Assembly: GCA_028287885.1 (NCBI GenBank)
Contig: JAQBOT010000458.1
Coordinates: 1 to 11,557 of the forward strand
Direction: 5' to 3'
Origin: Pedobacter sp.
Lineage (GTDB): Bacteria; Bacteroidota; Bacteroidia; Sphingobacteriales; Sphingobacteriaceae
Length of the DNA: 11,557 bases
The notes under the pieces are model-generated. The model did not search any database, was not told the origin of the DNA, and saw only the letters and a list, made by a program, of their open reading frames with translations. Within the stretch, counting starts at the first letter, position 1. Every line of letters begins with the position of its first letter. The translations under genes and the position numbers were made by a program. Shown piece by piece: positions 6,793-11,557 of this stretch.

Positions 6793-9700
6793 ATGTTTAA
6801 AAGATTTATAGAGCGCCCGGTGCTCTCCACAGTAATCTCGGTGATTATTGTAATACTCGGGATTCTCGGGCTTATTGCGCTGCCAATTTCACAATATCCA
6901 GATATCGCTCCTCCGACCGTTCAGGTGTCGGCAAGTTACTCTGGAGCCAATGCAGACGTCGTTTTGAAAAGTGTTGTTGTTCCCTTGGAGGAGCAGATCA
7001 ATGGTGTCGAAAACATGACTTACATGACTTCTTCAGCCACCAATGAAGGAACGGCGAACATTAGTGTTTTCTTTAAAGTAGGTACAAACCCGGATTTAGC
7101 TGCGGTAAACGTGCAGAACAGGGTATCCCGGGCAACCAGCCTTTTACCTCAGGAGGTTACGCAGGCCGGGGTTACGGTGACAAAGAGTCAAAGTAGTAAC
7201 CTGCTAATTTTTGCGCTTTACAGTACAGATAAGGCGTATGATCAAACCTTCCTGCAAAATTACGCTAAGATTAACCTGGTTCCGCAGATACAGCGTGTAA
7301 CCGGCGTAGGTGAGGCCAGGGTGTTTGGATCTAAGGATTACTCCATGCGGATCTGGCTAAAGCCAGACGTGATGTCTCAGTACAGCCTGGTGCCAAGTGA
7401 TATCTCTGCTGCACTAGCAGAACAGAATATTGAAGCTGCACCGGGTAAATTTGGCGAGAGTGGCGAGCAATCCTTCCAATACGTTATTAAATATAAAGGC
7501 AGGTTAACGACCGTACAGGAATTTGAAAACATCGTTGTTAAGGCTGCTGGAAATGGACAGCTCTTGCGATTGAAAGATGTTGCCCGCATAGAACTGGGTG
7601 CATTGAGTTATACGTCCAACATCATGACCAATGGCTTGCAGTCGGTGGGTGTGGCTGTAAGTCAGACCCCGGGATCAAATGCCAGGGATGTAATCAATGA
7701 ATCAAAGAAGATTATTGAAACTGCCGCTAAGGCATTTCCGAAGGGTGTAGCATATACAACGCTTGTTGACGTTAATGAGAACCTGGATGCCTCTATCGAA
7801 AAGGTAATCCATACGCTTATTGAAGCATTTATCCTGGTGTTTATTGTGGTGTTTATTTTCCTTCAGGATTTCAGATCCACACTTATACCTGCAATCTCCG
7901 TCCCGGTTGCGATTATTGGTACCTTCTTCTTTTTAAATTTATTCGGTTTTACGATAAACCTGCTCACCTTGTTCGCCCTTGTTCTCGCCATTGGTATTGT
8001 GGTGGATGATGCGATCGTTGTCGTCGAGGCTGTCCATGCGAAATTGGACACCGGATATAAATCCGCAAGAAAGGCAAGTATTGACGCCATGAATGAGATT
8101 TCTGGTGCAATCATCTCCATTACCTTGGTCATGGCTGCAGTATTCATTCCGGTTACTTTTATTACGGGATCAACGGGAGTATTCTATAAGCAGTTTGGTA
8201 TCACCCTGGCCGTCGCAATTCTATTGTCTGCAGTAAATGCCTTGACGTTGAGTCCGGCCTTATGCGCCTTATTTTTGAAACCACATGAAGGCGACGAGAA
8301 ACACAGTGGTTTTTTACAGCGCTTTTATACGGCTTTTAATGTTGCCTTTGCTAATATTACGACCAAGTACAAACGCTCTGTATTGTTTCTTGCCGGCAGA
8401 AAGTGGATCCCTGTGTCAGCTATTGTCGTATTTGCCGCAGGTCTTTTTTTCATGATGAAAACAACGCCATCAGCTTTTGTTCCAGCAGAAGATCAGGGCA
8501 GTATTTTCGCTAACATCAGTTTGCCTCCTGCTTCTTCTATGGAGCGTTCTACGGCTATTGCAAAACAGGTAGATAGTCTGGCACACACGCTTCCAGAAGT
8601 TAAGAACACGCTACGTATTGTCGGACAAAACTTTACGGCAGGTGCCGGAAGTGCTTACAGCATGGTAATTTTAAAACTTAAGCCCTGGGAGGAACGTGAG
8701 GGGGGTATCAATGAAGTTATCGGTAAGTTATTTGCTAAGACCAGCGGCATCCGCGACGCGAGTATCTTCTTTATTTCCCCGCCAACCATTCAGGGCTTTG
8801 GCCAGAGTGGTGGTTTCGAATTCCAGTTACAAGATCGTGGTGGGCACAGCACAACAGAATTATTTAAAGTAAATACGGATTTCCTTGCTGCACTTGCCAA
8901 GCGGAAAGAAATACAATATGCGACTACTTCTTTCAATCCAAACTTCCCTCAGTATTTGATGGACGTAAATCTGGAGAAATGTAAAGAAGCGGGTGTTACG
9001 GTGAATTCTGTATTGAGTACCATGCAAGGTTATTATGGTGGTCTTTATGCTTCCAACTTTAATAAGTTCGGAAAGCAATACCGTGTAATGATTCAGGCAG
9101 ATTATTCATACCGAACCAATCCGGAGGGCTTAAGCAAAATCTTTGTCCGCACGAGTAGCGGCCAGATGGCGCCAATTACAACCTTCGTAAAGATGAAGCG
9201 CGTATACGGCCCCGAGTCTATCTCCAGGTTCAACCTGTTCAGCTCTATTGCTGTAACCGGTGCACCAAATGCGGGTTACAGCTCAGGTGACGCAATTAAG
9301 GCAATCCAGGAAGTAGCTGCAACAAACCTGCCGGCAGGTTATGGTTACGATTTCTCGGGTTTAACCAGGGAAGAACTTGCATCAGGTAGTCAGACCATCT
9401 TTATTTTCGCCTTGTGTTTGGTGTTTGTTTACTTTCTTTTGAGTGCTCAATATGAAAGTTACATTCTGCCTTTTGCCGTATTACTTTCCCTACCGTTCGG
9501 ATTGGCCGGTGCTTATTTCTTCTCGGTAATATTCGGTTTAAATAGCAACATCTATCTTCAGATCTCTCTGATCATGCTTATTGGATTGCTCGCTAAGAAT
9601 GCGATCCTGATCGTGGAGTTTGCCTTGGAGAGAAGAAGGAATGGAATGCCAATCATCAAGTCGGCGATTGATGGTGCAGTTGCACGATTCCGTCCAATCC

Positions 9701-9951
9701 TGATGACGTCGTTCGCTTTTATATTTGGAATACTTCCATTGATGTTCTCAACAGGGGCAGGTGCAATTGGTAACAAATCTATTGGTACAGGTGCCGTAGG
9801 AGGGATGTTGATCGGTACTGTTCTTGGTTTGTTTGTTATTCCGGTACTGTTTGTCATCTTCCAAAGTTTACAGGAAAAAATCAGCGGACCGGCTAAGAAC
9901 TACTATGGCGATGCAGATGCTGATGAAGATGTTGTAGACAGGACAACTTAA
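6793..9951 (+). CDS. RND multidrug efflux pump, inner-membrane permease (HAE-1 family, AcrB type)
   Basis: This 1052-residue protein is the proton-driven pump of the tripartite system, working as a trimer that captures substrates from the periplasm and membrane. The N-terminus (MFKRFIERPVLSTVIS, then LPISQYPDIAPPTV at 30-43) is diagnostic for the HAE-1 family. TM1 is followed by the first periplasmic loop (to about 338), then TM2-6 with VVDDAIVVVEAVHA, in which Asp405 and Asp406 match the proton-relay pair Asp407/Asp408 of AcrB. The second periplasmic loop runs from about 558 to 870, followed by the last TM block, where Lys935 in GLLAKNA matches AcrB Lys940. All relay residues are present, so the pump should be active. 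The C-terminus is acidic (DADADEDVVD). Of the AcrB distal-pocket phenylalanines, only Phe178 is clearly kept. The start at 6793 is fixed by the conserved MFKRFIERP; AAAGG lies against the ATG, too close for a standard ribosome site. Drug range cannot be predicted. Confidence 0.97.
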   Translation: MFKRFIERPVLSTVISVIIVILGILGLIALPISQYPDIAPPTVQVSASYSGANADVVLKSVVVPLEEQINGVENMTYMTSSATNEGTANISVFFKVGTNPDLAAVNVQNRVSRATSLLPQEVTQAGVTVTKSQSSNLLIFALYSTDKAYDQTFLQNYAKINLVPQIQRVTGVGEARVFGSKDYSMRIWLKPDVMSQYSLVPSDISAALAEQNIEAAPGKFGESGEQSFQYVIKYKGRLTTVQEFENIVVKAAGNGQLLRLKDVARIELGALSYTSNIMTNGLQSVGVAVSQTPGSNARDVINESKKIIETAAKAFPKGVAYTTLVDVNENLDASIEKVIHTLIEAFILVFIVVFIFLQDFRSTLIPAISVPVAIIGTFFFLNLFGFTINLLTLFALVLAIGIVVDDAIVVVEAVHAKLDTGYKSARKASIDAMNEISGAIISITLVMAAVFIPVTFITGSTGVFYKQFGITLAVAILLSAVNALTLSPALCALFLKPHEGDEKHSGFLQRFYTAFNVAFANITTKYKRSVLFLAGRKWIPVSAIVVFAAGLFFMMKTTPSAFVPAEDQGSIFANISLPPASSMERSTAIAKQVDSLAHTLPEVKNTLRIVGQNFTAGAGSAYSMVILKLKPWEEREGGINEVIGKLFAKTSGIRDASIFFISPPTIQGFGQSGGFEFQLQDRGGHSTTELFKVNTDFLAALAKRKEIQYATTSFNPNFPQYLMDVNLEKCKEAGVTVNSVLSTMQGYYGGLYASNFNKFGKQYRVMIQADYSYRTNPEGLSKIFVRTSSGQMAPITTFVKMKRVYGPESISRFNLFSSIAVTGAPNAGYSSGDAIKAIQEVAATNLPAGYGYDFSGLTREELASGSQTIFIFALCLVFVYFLLSAQYESYILPFAVLLSLPFGLAGAYFFSVIFGLNSNIYLQISLIMLIGLLAKNAILIVEFALERRRNGMPIIKSAIDGAVARFRPILMTSFAFIFGILPLMFSTGAGAIGNKSIGTGAVGGMLIGTVLGLFVIPVLFVIFQSLQEKISGPAKNYYGDADADEDVVDRTT

Positions 9952-9961
9952 TTTAACATAC

Positions 9962-11404
9962 ATGATTGATTTGGATGTATATAAAAGAATCTTAACAATG
10001 AACAAAGGATATAGAAATGGGATTGTTGCAGTGACGCTTTGTGCTGCTGTGTTTGCTTCCTGTAAGGTGAGTAAAACATACGAACGGCCAAATGTAATTA
10101 CTGCCGGGCTGTATCGTGAAAGTGCCTCAACGGATACAGCCTCCATTGCCAATAGATCCTGGCAAAGCATGTTCTCCGATCCGATTTTGAAGGAGCTGAT
10201 TCAGGAAGGCCTGGCACAGAATCTGGATTTGAAGAATGCAATTCAGAATATCGTTCAGGCGCAGGCAACCTTAAGGCAGAATAAACTTGCTTTATTTCCA
10301 AGTTTGGACCTCAATGCTACATACACGCGTTCTAAAAGCTCGACAGCCAGTCTGAACTTTCCCCCGGGCATCAACATCAATACTTTAACCAACACGTATC
10401 GCCTGCAATTGAGCACAAGTTGGGAGGCAGATATTTGGGGAAAATTAAGCAGCGCCAAGCGTTCTGCTTTAAATAGCTATTTACAATCTGATGCCGTAAA
10501 GCGTGCAATACAAACCCAGGTGATTGGGGATATTGCCAACAACTACTATGTTTTACTGGCACTGGACAGACAGCTAGAAATTACTGAGCTTACATTAAGG
10601 AAGCGAATTGAGAATGTAGAAACGCTAAAGGCGCTGAAAGAAGGTGCTGTAGTCACTGGTGCCGCAGTAGTTCAAAGTGAAGCAAACCGCTATGCCGCAG
10701 AGGTCACTATACCTGATCTAAAGCAGGATGTCCGGCAAACTGAGAATGCTTTAAGCATCTTGCTGGGTAGAGCGCCAGGCCCGATTAGAAGGAACAAATT
10801 GTCGGATCAGCAGGCATTAGCCGAGTTGTCGATCGGAGTTCCTGCACAACTGTTGCAAAACAGACCAGATGTTCAGGCTGCAGAATTTGCGTTTAGAAGG
10901 TCGCTTGAAGATGTGAAGGTTGCCAGAACGTTCTTTTACCCTGCCTTAACACTAACTGCAAGCGGCGGTTTCTCTAACCTCCAATTGAAAGATTTCTTTA
11001 ACCAGTCTATATTTTACAACATTGTAGGTGGTTTAACGCAGCCTATATTTCAGCAAGGTGCTAATACGGCCAGGTTAACCAGGGCACAATCAATACAGTT
11101 GCAAGCTTTAAATGATTTTCAATTTTCTTTGTTAACCGCGGGACAGGAAGTATCAAATTCTTTGTACTCCTACCAGGCTGCTGCTGCAAAGGAAGATTCC
11201 CGTGCAAAACAGATACAGGCCTTAGAGAAGGCGGTAGAGTATACGGAGCAATTGCTGCGGTACAGTTCGGCAACCAATTATACCGATGTACTAACCTCTG
11301 AACAGAGTCTTTTAGCGGCGCAATTGAGTGGCGTAAACGACCGCCTGCAGAAACTACAGGCAGTCGTGAATTTATACCGCGCATTGGGTGGCGGTTGGAA
11401 ATAA
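9962..11404 (+). CDS. RND efflux outer-membrane channel lipoprotein (TolC/OprM, NodT family)
   Basis: This is the outer-membrane exit duct of the pump, expected to form a trimeric beta-barrel with a long periplasmic alpha-helical tunnel. The lipoprotein signal ends in VFASC with acylated Cys34. Two outer-membrane efflux protein repeats follow, at about 70-265 and 290-475. Family hallmarks are SWEADIWGKL (153-161), LLGRAPG (267-273), LLQNRPDVQAAEFA (297-310), ARTFFYPALTLTASGG (321-336), GLTQPIFQQG (357-366) and the closing LYRALGGGW (471-479). Length (480) is normal. The frame opens at 9962, ten bases after the pump stop, but Met13 (ATG at 9998) begins a compact 22-residue lipoprotein signal (MNKGYRNG...FASC) and may be the real start. 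The gene ends with TAA, one base away from the stop of a converging gene, so there is no intergenic terminator. Confidence 0.96.
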   Translation: MIDLDVYKRILTMNKGYRNGIVAVTLCAAVFASCKVSKTYERPNVITAGLYRESASTDTASIANRSWQSMFSDPILKELIQEGLAQNLDLKNAIQNIVQAQATLRQNKLALFPSLDLNATYTRSKSSTASLNFPPGININTLTNTYRLQLSTSWEADIWGKLSSAKRSALNSYLQSDAVKRAIQTQVIGDIANNYYVLLALDRQLEITELTLRKRIENVETLKALKEGAVVTGAAVVQSEANRYAAEVTIPDLKQDVRQTENALSILLGRAPGPIRRNKLSDQQALAELSIGVPAQLLQNRPDVQAAEFAFRRSLEDVKVARTFFYPALTLTASGGFSNLQLKDFFNQSIFYNIVGGLTQPIFQQGANTARLTRAQSIQLQALNDFQFSLLTAGQEVSNSLYSYQAAAAKEDSRAKQIQALEKAVEYTEQLLRYSSATNYTDVLTSEQSLLAAQLSGVNDRLQKLQAVVNLYRALGGGWK

Positions 11405-11405
11405 G

Positions 11406-11557
11406 TTATTTAGCTTTTATCCAGGTAGCAATATCAGTAATAACTTTTTCTGAGACGTTTGCTGGAGTTTGATATTGTTTAGAACCGCCTTTCTCGGTCT
11501 GTGCGGTTAGCAAGTGGTTTAACTCTGGATAGAACTTTAACGTTGCATTAGACTTCT
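11406..11557 (-). CDS. Alpha/beta-fold hydrolase, C-terminal fragment (cut by window edge)
   Basis: The reading frame enters from the right edge and ends with TAA at 11408-11406, giving 49 complete residues. It contains FYPELNHLLT (about visible residues 8-17), a Gly/Ser/Tyr segment (KGGSKQYQ, 22-29) and a C-terminal helix ending IATWIKAK. This pattern (aromatic-Pro-x-LNHL, then a spacer and a final amphipathic helix with W-I) is typical of the last strand and helix of alpha/beta hydrolases, in which the His of LNHL is the catalytic histidine. Substrate and N-terminal features, including any signal peptide, are outside the window. It converges on the efflux operon and probably has an unrelated role. 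Confidence 0.75.
   Translation of the reverse strand, partial: KSNATLKFYPELNHLLTAQTEKGGSKQYQTPANVSEKVITDIATWIKAK

Noticed and set aside
9868..10170. 100-residue minus-strand frame across the pump-channel junction
   Set aside because: It is antisense to the conserved ends of two recognised genes, with no motif and no sign of its own promoter.
11061..11384. 107-residue open frame on the minus strand inside the outer-membrane channel gene
   Set aside because: It lies wholly opposite a well-supported gene, has an unnatural composition and shows no domain.
1..11557. CRISPR arrays, insertion sequences, tRNA or rRNA genes, attachment sites
   Set aside because: I looked for regular direct repeats, transposase motifs and terminal inverted repeats and saw none. 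Nearly all the sequence is accounted for by housekeeping or efflux genes.

Overview
The window looks like a chromosomal segment from a Gram-negative member of the Bacteroidota, most like Sphingobacteriaceae such as Pedobacter. The reasons are: a lipid A synthesis gene; genes without clear Shine-Dalgarno sequences; candidate promoters of the Bacteroidota type (TTTG / TAnnTTTG); outer-envelope lipoproteins whose lipoboxes end in F-S/A-S-C; and a long secreted M16 peptidase of a kind common in this phylum. The lineage is inferred from these features, not from a database search.

Layout. (1) Positions 28-3041, minus strand: a two-half M16 zinc metallopeptidase with a signal peptide, followed by a perfect 14-bp intrinsic terminator. 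(2) A 157-bp divergent intergenic region with a candidate -7 element for the peptidase. (3) Positions 3199-5355, plus strand: a tightly overlapping three-gene unit of surE (nucleotidase), an unrecognised 89-residue three-helix membrane protein, and lpxB (lipid-A-disaccharide synthase). (4) A 221-bp intergenic region with a candidate promoter and two perfect palindromes. (5) Positions 5577-11404, plus strand: a complete tripartite RND efflux operon in the order periplasmic adaptor lipoprotein, inner-membrane RND pump, outer-membrane TolC/NodT-type lipoprotein. (6) From 11406 to the window edge, minus strand: the C-terminal end of an alpha/beta-fold hydrolase, converging on the efflux operon with a single base between the two stop codons.

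How the genes work together. The three efflux genes encode all parts of one envelope-spanning pump driven by the proton gradient. The surE-TM-lpxB unit is probably translationally coupled and combines nucleotide metabolism with lipid A assembly. The peptidase and the hydrolase are separate transcription units. No transcriptional regulator is encoded in the window, so any repressor acting on the efflux promoter lies elsewhere.

I found no mobile element, CRISPR array, RNA gene, frameshift or foreign-looking island, and no clearly new system. The least explained items are the small membrane protein inside the surE-lpxB unit, the palindromes ahead of the efflux operon, and a drug-pocket loop in the pump that has lost most of the aromatic residues known from AcrB.
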